A stretch of DNA of 64,000 nucleotides from assembly GCA_002914805.1 (NCBI GenBank), contig JXTB01000732.1, positions 56,680 to 120,679 of the forward strand, read 5' to 3'. The first letter of the stretch is position 1; each line of letters starts with the position of its first letter. The notes beneath the pieces are model-generated. The model saw only the letters and a program-made list of their open reading frames with translations. It had not been told where the DNA came from and did no database searches. Origin of the DNA: Parasponia andersonii. Taxonomy: Eukaryota; Streptophyta; Magnoliopsida; Rosales; Cannabaceae. The translations under genes and the position numbers were made by a program. Below are positions 12,427-24,830 of this stretch, one piece after another.

Positions 12427-13515
12427 CACCCCTAAACTTGAATTGTTACTCGTCTCCGAGTGACAAAGATGGCATAGATACAAAAGAGGTCTAGTATACT
12501 GACAGAATGAAAATCATTCCTTAGTTCTTTGTTCCACTTTTCAATCTTCATCCTCTGATCAGAATCACCCTTCCTCAAATACTAGTTCAATTCATTACAA
12601 ACTTACTTTCACATGTGATTTTCCTTTGAGTGAGTGTGTGTGGAAACTATGGTTAGAATTCTCTGGATTACTCAAGTCATCTTAAAATATGATCATTGGG
12701 TCTAACTTTCTGGTTTCAAAAGCTGATCTTATAAATCCTTCTCCACTAATACAAGTCGACAGAACACTTAAGACTTATAAGGTTTTAACAAACTTGCACT
12801 ACTGAGCTTAATTTGGGGGATGATTTTATTATTATTTGTTTCTTTTTTTTTTCTCTTTTTTTTTCAACACTCAAATGTCACAATGCCTTTTTATGCGAAT
12901 GCCAACATTGGTGATGAAAGCACCCGGTTACTCAGCAAAGTCACTTTTAGACTTGCCGAGGCATACTCATATTCCAAACTACTGTTTGATGCAAAGGTAT
13001 ACATAGAGCTCATGTTACCCCTGGTTACTAAGTAATTCAAAATAGTGGAGTATTCATTTTTCACAACATTTATATTTATTTTTTTTTTACTCCTCCAAAC
13101 TTAAGCTCATTTTTACTTTCAATGTATCATGCCTACACTAAGTCCTCCATGTCTAGTCTCCTATATTTTAGTTCGAAAGATTCACAAAATTCATTTCTAG
13201 ACCTTAAGTCCTCACAATTATTCAAGATTTCTTAAGTTTTCCTACAGGCCTCTAATCCATAGTTCTAGTGCATAGAGAAATTGGGAATTTCACATATAAC
13301 AGCAAGCTAAACAAATATCTCCAATATTCAATTTACGACAATTCATCTCATAAGCTGAAAATTTTAAAGCATTAAGAGTTTCATGTAAGAGTTTCATGAA
13401 ACTCGATCATAATACTGTAGCACACCAGAGCAACAGAACACAAACAAGTATTAACAGACAACCGCACAAAACACATAAAAGAAATAAAATCAGATAAAAT
13501 ACCCCCAAACTTAAA
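12427..13515 (-). other. Athila 3' internal non-coding region with polypurine-tract-like motifs
   Basis: On the minus strand the purine-rich motif TTCAAGTTTAGGGGTG (12427-12442) directly abuts the 3' LTR and is the expected plus-strand primer site. Related motifs occur at 13081-13108 (CTTAAGTTTGGAGGAGT) and 13500-13515 (TTTAAGTTTGGGGGTA). The right inverted arm spans 12411 to about 13497, so its outer edge falls within a few bases of the 13500-13515 motif. No sense-strand coding is evident. Confidence 0.75.
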
Positions 13516-13605
13516 AACAAACAGTGTCTCCACTGCAACACAAAATAAAAGAACAAATAAGGAAATAAAAAGAGAGGGTAAAGAGGTGAAAACTCCCTAT
13601 CATAA

Positions 13606-14760
13606 TTACGCTGTAGCTCTATTAGATCCATCTTCATTAGATTCTGCCATGTGCTCATCGTCCAAATCCTGGAGTATTTCTTCTGGAAATGCAGGGAAAC
13701 TTGGAATGGGTTTGGTGAAATTCTTCTGCAGGGACTTCTTTAAGGCATTGTCCCGTTCTTTTGCATATGCCCAGAATTGCCGCTGCTGTTGATGAATTTG
13801 CTGCAGCATTGTCATCATCTGGTACTGCTGAACCTCCTGTTGACTTATGCGCTGCTCCAGGGATTTAAGCTGCTGCAGGGTCTCACTGGTGGTGCTGCTG
13901 CTGGATGTTGCCGCAGGTCTGCTTGATGAGGGTCGATGGGAATGCTCGGCTGGTCCTTCTTGGGCAATTCGGGCCACAACAATAGCATCTATTTCGCCCG
14001 TGTTGTGCAGCTTTTCTTCATTTACCAGGTAAGGAGCACGTGCATTGCGACACATCCTGGTAATTAGAGATGGGGAAAATAGAGCCCCTGATTTCCTTGC
14101 AGCACATGCACAGATTTCCCTATGAATATTCCGACCCACATTGATAGATTTACCAGTCAACATGGAGTACAACAGCAACACACACTCCTTGGAAACTGTT
14201 TTGCCATGTGTGGTGGATAGCAGACGAGATTTTAGAAAAAGATACCAAACTTTTGCAGGTGGGTTTAGTGAGCTCTGAAGGCATATGTAGGCACCCTGGG
14301 ATGAGACATTCCATTCAGCTCCTGCTATAGCAACTGTCTCCAGCACCGTGGCTAGTTCAGGTTCCGAGATGGCTTCAATGAATTCAGAGTACTCATCTAC
14401 CAGATCCCCCAAACCATAGATGGCATTTATGGCTTCCGTGCTCAAGGGTACCTAAACTCCTCTAACGTACACGGTGTCATCGTTAGTCATGTTGGCATAG
14501 AATTCGCAAACCAGAGGCACAATCGGGTCCTCCGGATAAGTGCAGAACAGCTGCCAGTTATGTTGGGTGATGACATCTACAATGAATGGTGGCTACCCTA
14601 GTAGCTTGCTATTATCCCCCACGAATCCTTTTTAGGCACTTAGAGGCCGATTTTGAATGTTTTCTTCATACCTTATTTCGGCTGCTTCAGATTTGAATTT
14701 GACTGTTTTGGAGGCTTTACGAGCAACTCTCTTGATTCCCATTTTTCCCCCAAACTTGAG
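13606..14760 (-). mobile_element. Athila third reading frame (plant transposon protein domain), fossil
   Basis: The minus-strand region begins near a GTTTGGGGGAAAAATGGG leader. It encodes a protein with WYLFLKSRLLSTTHGKTVSK and LLLYSMLTGKSINVGRNI, the signature of the 'putative plant transposon protein' domain carried downstream of integrase in Athila elements. This is followed by a Ser/Thr-rich linker and a Gln-rich coiled-coil tail. It has no signal peptide or membrane segment, so an envelope role is not supported. Part of the element fossil; broken in its upstream part. Confidence 0.75.
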
Positions 14761-14920
14761 CCGGAATTTCTAGCAGCCGTCTGAAGTGTAGTTGCTGTTG
14801 AAGGAGATCGTGTGGGCTAGGGTTTAAAAAGGAGAAAGAGATAGTTACCCCACTTTCTCTCTTTCTTTTTTTTTTTTTTTATGTATTGTGGGCTGATAGT
14901 GGCTTCGTGGAAGGCTCCAT

Positions 14921-15403
14921 NNNNNNNNNNNNNNNNNNNNNNNNNNNNNNNNNNNNNNNNNNNNNNNNNNNNNNNNNNNNNNNNNNNNNNNNNNNNNNNN
15001 NNNNNNNNNNNNNNNNNNNNNNNNNNNNNNNNNNNNNNNNNNNNNNNNNNNNNNNNNNNNNNNNNNNNNNNNNNNNNNNNNNNNNNNNNNNNNNNNNNNN
15101 NNNNNNNNNNNNNNNNNNNNNNNNNNNNNNNNNNNNNNNNNNNNNNNNNNNNNNNNNNNNNNNNNNNNNNNNNNNNNNNNNNNNNNNNNNNNNNNNNNNN
15201 NNNNNNNNNNNNNNNNNNNNNNNNNNNNNNNNNNNNNNNNNNNNNNNNNNNNNNNNNNNNNNNNNNNNNNNNNNNNNNNNNNNNNNNNNNNNNNNNNNNN
15301 NNNNNNNNNNNNNNNNNNNNNNNNNNNNNNNNNNNNNNNNNNNNNNNNNNNNNNNNNNNNNNNNNNNNNNNNNNNNNNNNNNNNNNNNNNNNNNNNNNNN
15401 NNN
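14921..15403. other. Assembly gap (483 N)
   Basis: A run of 483 undetermined bases lies inside the Athila element between integrase and the third reading frame. Open frames running through it are artefacts. A run of 16 T and the end of a poly(A)-like leader flank it on the left. Confidence 1.
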
Positions 15404-18400
15404 CAGCAGCCGTGTTTCCCCAGCAGCTTGAAGGTCTATGTTGAGCTTTTTCATCGCCCAATATGCTCGGTGCTCCAGCTCCACCGGCAAGTGACATGCT
15501 TTACCAAAGACTAGCCTATATGGAGACATCCCTAACGGTGTTTTGAAGGCTGTTCTGTAGGCCCAAAGAGCATCATCAAGCCTTGTCGACTAATCTTTCC
15601 TGGTTGGATTTACAACCTTCTCCAAAATTCTTTTGATCTCTCTATTAGAAATTTCTGCTTGGCCACTTGTCTGCGGATGGTATGATGTAGCTATCTTGTA
15701 CCTTACCCCATATTTGGCCAAAAGATTCTCAAACTGCTTGTTACAAAAGTGTGTTCCTTCATCACTAATGATGGCTCTTGGAGTACCATAACATGTGAAA
15801 ATATTCTTATGCAAGAACTTCACCACTACCTTGGAATCATTTGTGGGAAATGCTGAAGCTTCTACCCATTTAGACATATAGTCTACAGCTACCAAGATGT
15901 AAAGATTCCCAAAAGATGGAGGAAATGGTCCCATGAAATCTATGCCCCACACATCAAATAACTCAACTTCCAGAATATTGTTTAAGGGCATTTCATGTCT
16001 TTGTGAGATGTTCCCAATTTGTTGGCACCTATCACAAGTCTTGACAAATTCATGAGCATCTTTGAAGACGGTTGGCCAATAATAATCTGATTGCAAGACC
16101 TTAGCAGCTGTTCTAAAACCTCCAAAATGTCCCCCATATAGAGATGAATGGCAATGATGTAGGATACTATGAATTTCTTCACTAGGAACGCACCTACGCA
16201 AAATCTGATCTGCACATTACTTGTAAAGATAAGGTTCATCCCAACAGTACGCTTTTATATCATAGAAAAATTTCTTTCGCTACTGGCTGTTCATCTCAAG
16301 TGGAAGTAATCCACTCACTAAATAATTAGCAAGGTCTGCATACCATGAAGTAGTCACCTACTGTATAACTAAAAGCTGTTCATCTGGGAATGTTTCTCGA
16401 ATGGGCTCTTTAATCTCCTTTGCAACTCCTGCTTCCATTCTTGGTAAGTGATCTGCAACTTGATTCTCAAACCCTTCTTATCTTTTATCTCCAAATCAAA
16501 CTCTTGCAGTAACAGTATCTATCTGATCAGTCTCGGTTTAGCATCCTTCTTTGCAATAAGATACTTGATTGCTGAGTGATCTGTATAAACAGTGACCTTT
16601 GTTCCTACAAGATAGGATTTGAATTTATCAAAGGCGAAAACAACAGCTAGGAGCTCCTTCTCGGTAGTGGTGTAGTTCAATTGAGCATCAGATAAAGTCT
16701 TGCTGCTATAGTAAATAAAGTGGAATACCTTCTCTTTTCTCTGTCCCAATACAGCTCCAACTGTATGATCACTTGCATCACACATCAGCTCAAATGGTAA
16801 ATACCAATTCGGAGCTACTATAATTGGGGCAGAAACGAGTCTTCACTTCAGCTCCAAGAATGCTTGTATACACTCTTCATTGAATTCAAAAAATCTGTTT
16901 TTCTCCAGCAAAGTACATAATAGCTTAGAAATTTTTGAAAAATCCTTTATGAATATTCTGTAAAAACCTGCATGTCCTAAGAAACTTCTAATGCCGTTGA
17001 CTGACGTTGGTGGTGGCAACTTCTCAATAACTTCAGTTTTCGCCTTGTCCACTTCAATGCCGTGCTTGGAAACTCTATGACCCAATACAATACCTTCTTA
17101 CACTATAAAGTGGCATTTTTCCTAATTTAGGACCAGGTTAGTTTCTTCACATCGCTCCGACACCTTTTCTAAATTCAGCAAGCAACCGTCATAGAATTCC
17201 CCAAATACAGAAAAGTCATCCATAAAAACTTTAAGGGTTTTTTCCACCATATCGCTGAAAATAGACATCATGCATCGCTGGAATGTTGCTGGAGTATTGC
17301 AGAGACCAAATGGCATTCTTCTGAAGGCAAAAGTTCCATAAAGGCAGGTGAAAGTTATCTTCTCCTGATCCTCTGGTGCTATAACAATCTGGTTGTAATC
17401 TGAGTATCCATCCAAGAAACAGTAATATTCCTTGCCAGCAAGTCTGTCAAGCATTTGGTCAATGAACGGTAGTGGGAAATGATCTTTTCTTATAGCCTTA
17501 TTGAGCTTCCTATAGTCCATGCACACCCTCCAGCTAGTTATTGTTCTTGTGGGAATTAATTCATTATTATCATTAGCTACCACTGTTACACCTCCCTTTT
17601 TAGGCACACACTGAACTGAGCTGACCCAAGAGCTGTCTAAAATTGGATAAATTATCCCTGCATCCAGCCACTTGATCACTTCTTTCTTCACAACATCCTT
17701 CATAATTGGGTTCAGTCTTCGCTGTTGCTCTACGGAATTGCTGAAGCAATCTTCCAGCAGAATCTTATGCATACAGATTGTAGGGCTGATTCCCTTGATA
17801 TCGGCAATGGTCCATCCTATGGCCTTCTTAAACTTTCGAAGTGCTACAACTAATTGTTGTTCTTGCTCCAAACTCAAAGCTGAAGAAATAATTACTGGTA
17901 ATGTGTTTGAGTCACCCAAATATGCATATTTCAAGTGAGAGAGAAGTAGTTTCAACTCCACAACTGGGGGTTCTTCAACTAATGGGTTAGAAGGTTTAAA
18001 ATCCCTCTCCAATAACTCAAATTGCTTCCCCGGTCTAGCAAGTGAATACTTTGTATCCACCCATGGTACATAGCTCTCTTCTTCAATTTTTTCATCAAAA
18101 TCGGCCTTGGTGGATACTAAAATCAAGTTGTTATCATAAGTTTCCTGGAATTGCTTCAGCACAAGTGAATCCAACACATTGATGGCTGAACACTCTTCTA
18201 TTTCATCCGGAAATCACATAGTCTTGAACACATTGAAAGTAACCTGCTCATCATCAACTCGCATAGTGAGTTCTCCTTTCTGCACATCAATCAATGTCCT
18301 TCCAGTAGCAAGAAACGGCCTACCTAAGATTATAGGCACTTCTTTGTCAGCCTCATAATCCAACACAATAAAATCCATGGGGAATATGAACTTGTCCACC

Positions 18401-20513
18401 CGAACTAAAACATCTTCGATTTTTCCTTCAGGGTGAGCAAAAGATCTATCTGTAAGCTGAAGAGTAACTGTAGTTGGTCTTGCTTCTCCAATTCCCAACT
18501 TTCTGAAAACTGACATGGGAATCTAGTTTATGCTTACTCCTAGATCACACAAGGCTTTTCCGCAATAGGTATCACCAATAGAACATGGTATTGTAAAGCT
18601 TCCAGGGCCTTGAAGTTTAGGAGGGATTTTACTCTGTAAGATGAAGCTGCACTTTTTGGTCAGTGCCACTGTTTCAAACTCTCCCAATCTTCTTTTCTTT
18701 GAGAGGATGTCCTTCATGAATTTGACATACTTTGGCATCTATTCTAAAGCTTCCACGAGTGGTATATTAATATGCAGCTGCTTTAAAACCTGCAAAAATT
18801 TATTGAATTGCTTGTCTTACTGCTGCGTGTGGAATCGTTGAGGAAAAGGTGGCGGTGGTCTATTATTCTGCTCTTCTGGGCAATCTTGCTGTAGCGATGC
18901 TGTAGCAGACTTCTCTTTTTCAGCAGTTTGCTTTTTGTTATATTTTCCACTCTATCTTCCTTATCCTTTTCTCCTTGGATTGAAGAGGGCTCTCCTGCTT
19001 GTTTAAACCTTAGCTCAAGCCCTTTCAACTCTTTCCCACTCCTTAATGAGATCACTTTGCAATGCTCTTTACTCTCACATCTTGGATTTTCTGTATCACT
19101 TGGTAAAGACCCTTGGGGCCTGCTATTCAAGGCATTAGCTAATTGCCCCATTTGATTCTCCAAGTTTCTAAGTGAGGCTGCTTGGTTTTGAATCATTGCG
19201 GACTGATTCTGAATTATATTGTCATTTTTCGCCATATACTCCTTCAATAAAGCTTCCATAGTGTTGGATCGCTCTGGATATTGCTGTTTCTGATACTGTT
19301 GTTACTGTGGTAAATGATGTTGGAAACCAGGTGGGTAAGTTGGTCTATTTGGAGTTGTATCTGAAGTAGCTCCTTGGTTGCTCCATGAAAAATTAGGATG
19401 ATGCCTCCATCCTTGGTTGTACGTGTTTGAAAAAGGATTGTTGTTCTTGTTATAGTTCCCCACGTAGCATACTGAAGCAGGGTTAGATGGGCAACTGTCG
19501 AATGAATGCCCCTCACCATAATAAACACAAGAAACTGCAATAGATTGATCTGCAGTTGCTCCAGCAGCTATATTCATAGATTTCAAGATATTGGGCAGCG
19601 ATGAAACTTGGGCTGTCAAGGCTGTAACTGCATCAACATCATGAATTCTAGCAACACGCCTTCCTGCAGCAACTCTTTCAGTCGGCCATTGATAGTTATT
19701 GTTGGTCATTCGCTCCAAAATCTCATAAGCATCATTATAGGACTTTGCAAGAAGAGCACCATTAGCCGAAGCATCCACCATTGGCCGAGTATGAGCATTG
19801 AGGCCATTATAAAATGTCTCCATTTGGATCCAATGAGGGATTCCATGGTATGGGCATTTTCTTAGCAATTCCTTGAAGCGCTCCTATGATTCATATAAAG
19901 ATTCCCCATCTAACTGTTGAAAAGATGTAATATCATTTCGGAGCTTAGCATTTTTAGTTGGTGGGAAATATTTCATCAAAAATTTCTCCACCAAGTTATT
20001 CCATGTGGCTACCGAATCTGAGGGTATTGAGTTCAACCATGCTCTCGCTCTATCTCATAAAGAGTATGGGAATAGTTTCAGCCTTAAAGCTTCATCTGTG
20101 ACTCCTTGCAGTTTGAATGAATCACACACTTTTATGAACAATCGGAGGTGAAGATGTGGATCCTTTGTTGGTACCCCACTAAATTGCCCCATAGTTTGGA
20201 GCATTTGAAACATCACCGGCTTCAATTCAAACTGAGGTACTTGAATTTCGGGCCTAACAATGCCAGGATTAAGCCCATTGAGAATAGAAATAGCATACTC
20301 TCTGATTGCTCTATTCCTATCATCTGCCATTGCTGCAGCATCATTAGCATCAGCCATTCCTCTTAAACCAGCTAAACTTTGTTGTTGTTCCCTTCTCCTT
20401 GCTCGAAATGTTAGTTCAATCTCAAGATCTAAGGGCACCAGATCTTGTTCTTGCTGATTATTCATATAAAGAGTATAAGTTCCTGCAAGCACAACCACAG
20501 GCAAGAAAAACAA
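15404..20513 (-). mobile_element. Athila gag-pol region (gag, protease, RT, RNase H, integrase), fossil
   Basis: Parts on the minus strand, approximate: gag 20510-18800 (LHLRLFIKVCDSFKLQG, MQPF-type capsid region, ETFYNGLNAHTRPMVDA); aspartic protease 18740-18220 (CDLGVSIN, IILGRPFLATGRTLID); reverse transcriptase 18000-17120 (SWVSSVQCVPKKGG, RVCMDYRKLNKA, FRRMPFGLCNTPATFQRCM, VFMDDFSVFG); RNase H 16990-16520 ([26 protein letters not shown]); integrase 16210-15420 ([54 protein letters not shown], then [18 protein letters not shown]). Domain order PR-RT-RH-INT is that of Ty3/gypsy. The region is interrupted in about ten places and runs into the N gap. Confidence 0.92.
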
Positions 20514-20547
20514 ATAAGTTTTCTACAAATAATTTTAGATCTCTCAA

Positions 20548-20565
20548 TCCCCGGCAACGGCGTCA
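20548..20565 (-). other. Primer binding site of the Athila element
   Basis: On the minus strand TGACGCCGTTGCCGGGGA directly follows the 5' LTR. It differs by one base from the complement of the 3' end of plant tRNA-Asp, the primer usual for this lineage. Confidence 0.8.
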
Positions 20566-21992
20566 AAAACTTGTTGGTATTATTTTATAATTGCTACGCA
20601 AGTGCACATGCCGAACAAGTAATATAGTAATGAGTTGAGTATCGTCTCCACAGAAATTGATTAACAAAATTAATTGGATAAAACTAATGTCAAATAAGCT
20701 GAATTAAGAAATTATAAGAATTGACAGATGCAAAATAAAATAAAAAAAATATAAATTCCAAACATAAAACAATATGACCTAACAAGAGATTGTAAATTGA
20801 TAGATATATTAAGCTGGGATGATTGAATTCTCCTCGGTTGCAAATCTGGGCACAATTGCTATAGCAATATTTATGGCAAAATTCACTCCAGTAACAGAAA
20901 ATTCCATCAATACATAATAATCTTCCGAATTTATTATGTTTTAAGTTCTTCAAACCATATTTAACATATTCCTATGTTAATCCAGTTCTCAATACTTCCT
21001 TTATAGCATCGATTTTCAATGGGTTATATATGGTAACAATATATTCCTATATCATTACTATGTATCAGTCAAGTTAGATCCAACTAAAATTAACCTTTCC
21101 AGAATTAATCCTAGTTTATTTATCCTAAATATTGGTGGCCAAACAATAATAGGAATCAATGGTGAAGCTCACTTGAGTGAACAAGAGGAAATTACCATAA
21201 ACACTTAAAACAACATTTAATCCTTCATTACAACCTTAGATTCATCAATATCCCAGCTAAGAAAAACTTAGCTCATGTTCTGGGGTTCAAAAATCAGCAA
21301 CCCAAAGTAATTCATAGATTACAGAAAGTTCAAAATAAGAAAAAGAAATTAAATACAAAGAAGACTTAAGAAGGTAATGAAAAATCTAGCTGGATAATGG
21401 TAAATCGAGCTCCCTGCTGCTAGTACTTCCTCTCCTTCGCCCTCTCTTCTCTGTACTCTCTTTCTCTCTTTTCTTTCCTTTTTCCGTATTTCTCTCTGGT
21501 CAGCCGTCCTTCTTCTTCCTACAGTACATTTTCCTTTTATATCAGAGTAGGTAAGGTACCCTAACACACGTGTCAGCCAAATATGGAGTAAGGACCACTT
21601 TTGCTTCATTTTCCCTTAGCTGGTATTTAATATTAGCTGTCAGCACCAACTGTGCATAAAAGATGCTAGCTGGAAAAAGAATTCTGCTGTTCAATATTGC
21701 TCCGGCGCGTTGCTGCAGCAAAGTTGTTTCCAGCTTTTACTTGAGTTCAGCATTCCTTCAAAGATGTGATCATTTAAATTCATCAGAATTCAAGTCCTAA
21801 TTTCAGCATTTCTACCAGAAATAAAAAGAACATAAAATAGATATTGACTATATTGAATTGTAATCATCGGAAACACCACAGAAAATAAAATAAAATAAAG
21901 AAAAATACTTAAACTAGACAATTTGATCCTTTAAAACAGCTATTCCAAGACTCAAAAACATACCAAATAACTCTATTTTTATAGAGTTATCA
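20566..21992 (-). repeat. 5' LTR of the Athila element
   Basis: About 1.43 kb; on the minus strand it starts TGATAACTCTATAAAAATAG and runs to the primer binding site. The base after its outer end begins the direct repeat CCATA (21993-21997), and hAT coding sequence then resumes. Confidence 0.92.
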
Positions 21993-21997
21993 CCATA

Positions 21998-23342
21998 TAA
22001 TTTGTACAATTTTTATAAGTTTTTTATGATGGTACTATTTCTTTATCAGCTATTTATACTCCTACTTCTCCTTTAGCTCTGCACATTGTTAGTGAAATAT
22101 GTAACATGTTTTTTGTGAATAAAAATCATGAATTATTTAAACCAATTATAGAAAAAATGCAAGCAAAACTAACAAAATATTATAAGAAAATTCTTTTATT
22201 ATATTCTTTGGAAAATTCTTTTATTATATTCTTTGGCCTTTATTTTAGATCTTAGAGTAAAATTAGATGGTCTTTCAAAATGTCCTTCACACATTGGTAC
22301 ATGTTTAGATTTAGATTTTTCACATGAATATAATAATACATGTAACAAGATGTTTGAAGTGTTTGCTATATATGAGAATAAGTTTGCCAGCTTAATGAGT
22401 TAAAAAAGTCAACATACCCATCAACGATCAAAGAAAAAGTGGCAAACACTAGAATCTATTTCATCAAAGGCCTATCATCATCAAAGTCCGGCCTCAACAC
22501 CAACAGCAATGTCACATTTTAATGAGCTGAACACTTATCTACAAGTAGACTTCTTCATACTAGATTCAGATGATAATGACTTTGACATTTTGAATTGGTG
22601 GAAAAAACATCAACTAAGATTTTTTGCTCTTTCACAATTAGTAAGAGACATCTTAACTATTCAGTTTCTTCAGAATCTATTTTTAGTACAACTAGGAGGA
22701 TACTCAAAGAACAAAGGACCTCGTTGACAAGTGAGATTGAGGTGCTTGCATGTCTTAGAGATTGGGACCATGCTAGAAAACGAATGCAACATACCACACA
22801 CAATGAAGAATTTGTTGACCGATTCCAAAGCTTATATGCAGAAGAAGAAGACGTTCCAAGCACCAATGCTTAGAGAAACAAGATGTAATTTTAATTTTGT
22901 AACTTGTAATTGTACTTTTTGGATAATTTAAATTTTTAATAGTAATAGTTAGATATTAAGACTACATTCTTTTTTCCTTACCAATGTTTTATCCCAATGG
23001 ATTTTATTTTGTAAGATTTTTATTGAGGTAGTCATTATTAATAAATAAGTAAATAGTTTCTTAATTTTATTATTTACTATATGCTTGAGTTCTCCTATTT
23101 TTAAAACTTTTTCTGATTAATTTTAGTTATTTATTTTACTAATACAAGTATACAACTAGCAATTTTATTTTTTATTGAAAAAAATGTATTTATTTATTTA
23201 TTTTTCAATTTATTTATTTTTATTTTTAAAAAATTTACCAAATTATGCCTTCAAAACTGTTTTGCAGACCAACCTAATCCGGCTCGAATTTCTACTCTGA
23301 TCCGAACAAGTCAAGCCGAGCGGCCCAAATTTTCAACCCTAA
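21998..23342 (+). mobile_element. hAT transposon, right part (end of transposase, hATC dimerization domain, right terminal end)
   Basis: With one CCATA copy removed, the hAT frame continues without shift from 9950 to 21998, giving the expected FYDGTISLSAIYTPTSPLAL block although with stops. The C-terminal dimerization domain follows at about 22509-22870 (FDILNWWKKHQLRFFALSQL, then in another frame SIFSTTRRILKEQRTSL, EVLACLRDWDHARKRMQ), so the copy is frameshifted as well as split. Downstream, about 23262-23342, comes the GC-richer end typical of plant hATs (CCGAGCGGCCCAAATTTTC, CCCTAA). I infer the right terminal inverted repeat there, but the left partner is missing. Confidence 0.85.
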
Positions 23343-24830
23343 TGGTAAGTGAGAGATGACTTGATGGGACAATTTTGACAATGAGGTTATTTTGATGACG
23401 CCGTCGCATTAAATGTTATCTTCTGGTTTCTTTATATGTTGGATTTACCTTCTCCTCGAGTATTCCTATGATATGCTTGTATAGTTGTTACTTCCTTCGT
23501 AGTTTTACTGATGCTTTATTTGATAATTAATTGGGAAGTATTTTTTTTTTACCCGAAAGGAATAGGGAAGTAAATTTGAAGCATGTGATTTCTTTTAGTA
23601 AAATAAAAAAAATGCTTTTTAACTTCTAAACCTTTCCATCGTTACAAAGAAAATAATTGTATATTTTTTTCAATCGACGCAACAGTTGACTTCGTACCTT
23701 TGGGTGAGGAATTACAGCGAATGACCCTTATATATACTTCATTCAGTTTAATAAAAGGCATTCATTTTATTAAAAGTTAAAACTGTAAAAAAAATATTTA
23801 AATTTTAGATATTCTATAATTTAAATTCTAAAATTTGAATTATGCAAAAATAATATCCTAATATTAAAATTTTCTAAAAAGTAATACTCTGTATTAATTT
23901 TTTAAATAATTTTAACTAATAAAAGACATAATATCCTAAAATTATAGAAAATGACTAATCCTGTTTTAATTGAAAGTATTATTTTCTCATTATTAAAATT
24001 AGTCAAAAATCAACCTAAAACCATACTTGAGGGTATTTTTTGAAGATCACCCTCCCAATAAATGCCCACTTTTCATTTGTCATTTTTCCTTTCTTTTTAT
24101 TTTGCATTTGAAAGTCAAATAACTGTTTACATAAATTTCTATACGAATGTATCAGGTATCAGTATCAATGCTAATTATATACTTATGTATCTCTTTCATA
24201 CCAGTTTAAACATAGATTAAAAAAGGGAACATTTATTAAAATAAAATCTGAAAAATGACCATTCTCAATGAACAACCTGTTAGACCAATAGACCCTACCG
24301 ATTATTTTTAATTTTGTACACTCTTAATTTATTACCTTTTTAATTTTGAAAAAAATATTTGTACGTCGTTCCTCCTTTAATCGCGATTCACAATCAATTT
24401 AAAGGACAGATTTAGCTACTAAAAGTAGCAGTTAATAGAGCATGAAAAAACTTGTAACATTGAGTCATATTTCATAGAAGAGAGTAACTGCTACTTAACC
24501 CAGGATTAAAGGAAATGAAAATTAGGTGCTTTCGATAACAAAATTATTACTATGAACAATCAGATAATTTGAGCTAAGCTGCAGCAATTTTCAAAGCTAA
24601 CAAGTTTTCTACATCACAATCTTCAATCTTCGGTATGAGTTGGATCAAACTAACCTTATGCTTACCATCTCAGGATTCGATTCATTTATGATGAAACATC
24701 CAACTCTTCTGCGTAGCTATGGATGGAATCCAATCAATAAGCGAATCACAGATTAGAGATTCCAGTTGCCCGAAGCAATTATGAGGAATGAAAATAAATA
24801 ATTAAAAAAAACATTATAATTACAACAAAG
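23343..24830. other. Intergenic, AT-rich, no gene seen
   Basis: No coding exon or repeat boundary is recognisable. The last part, about 24600-25071, may be the downstream flank and 3' UTR of the HUB1 gene. Confidence 0.6.

Larger units (their letters stand above)
9951..21992 (-). mobile_element. Athila-lineage Ty3/gypsy retrotransposon fossil with an inverted-repeat left end, inserted in the hAT transposon
   Basis: On the minus strand the order is 5' LTR (21992 to 20566), tRNA-Asp-like primer site, gag, protease, reverse transcriptase, RNase H, integrase, a 483-base assembly gap, a plant-specific third reading frame, polypurine tract, 3' LTR (12426 to 11053), then about 1.1 kb of the element's own 3' internal region in reverse orientation (11052 to 9951). 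CCATA flanks the whole unit at 9946-9950 and 21993-21997. By eye the LTRs differ at about 30 of 520 aligned positions (about 6%), which at an assumed 1.3e-8 substitutions per site per year means roughly 2 million years. The coding region is broken in about ten or more places, so the copy is dead. The Athila call rests on LTR ends TGATAACTCT, the primer site and the third-frame protein. Confidence 0.9.

Noticed and set aside
13606-14760. Envelope-like gene in the Athila element
   Set aside because: No signal peptide, membrane span or cleavage-like site is seen. The sequence fits the plant transposon protein domain instead.
14817-15529. Several long open frames across 14.8-15.5 kb
   Set aside because: They are open only because they cross 483 N; the flanks show integrase tail and leader sequence.
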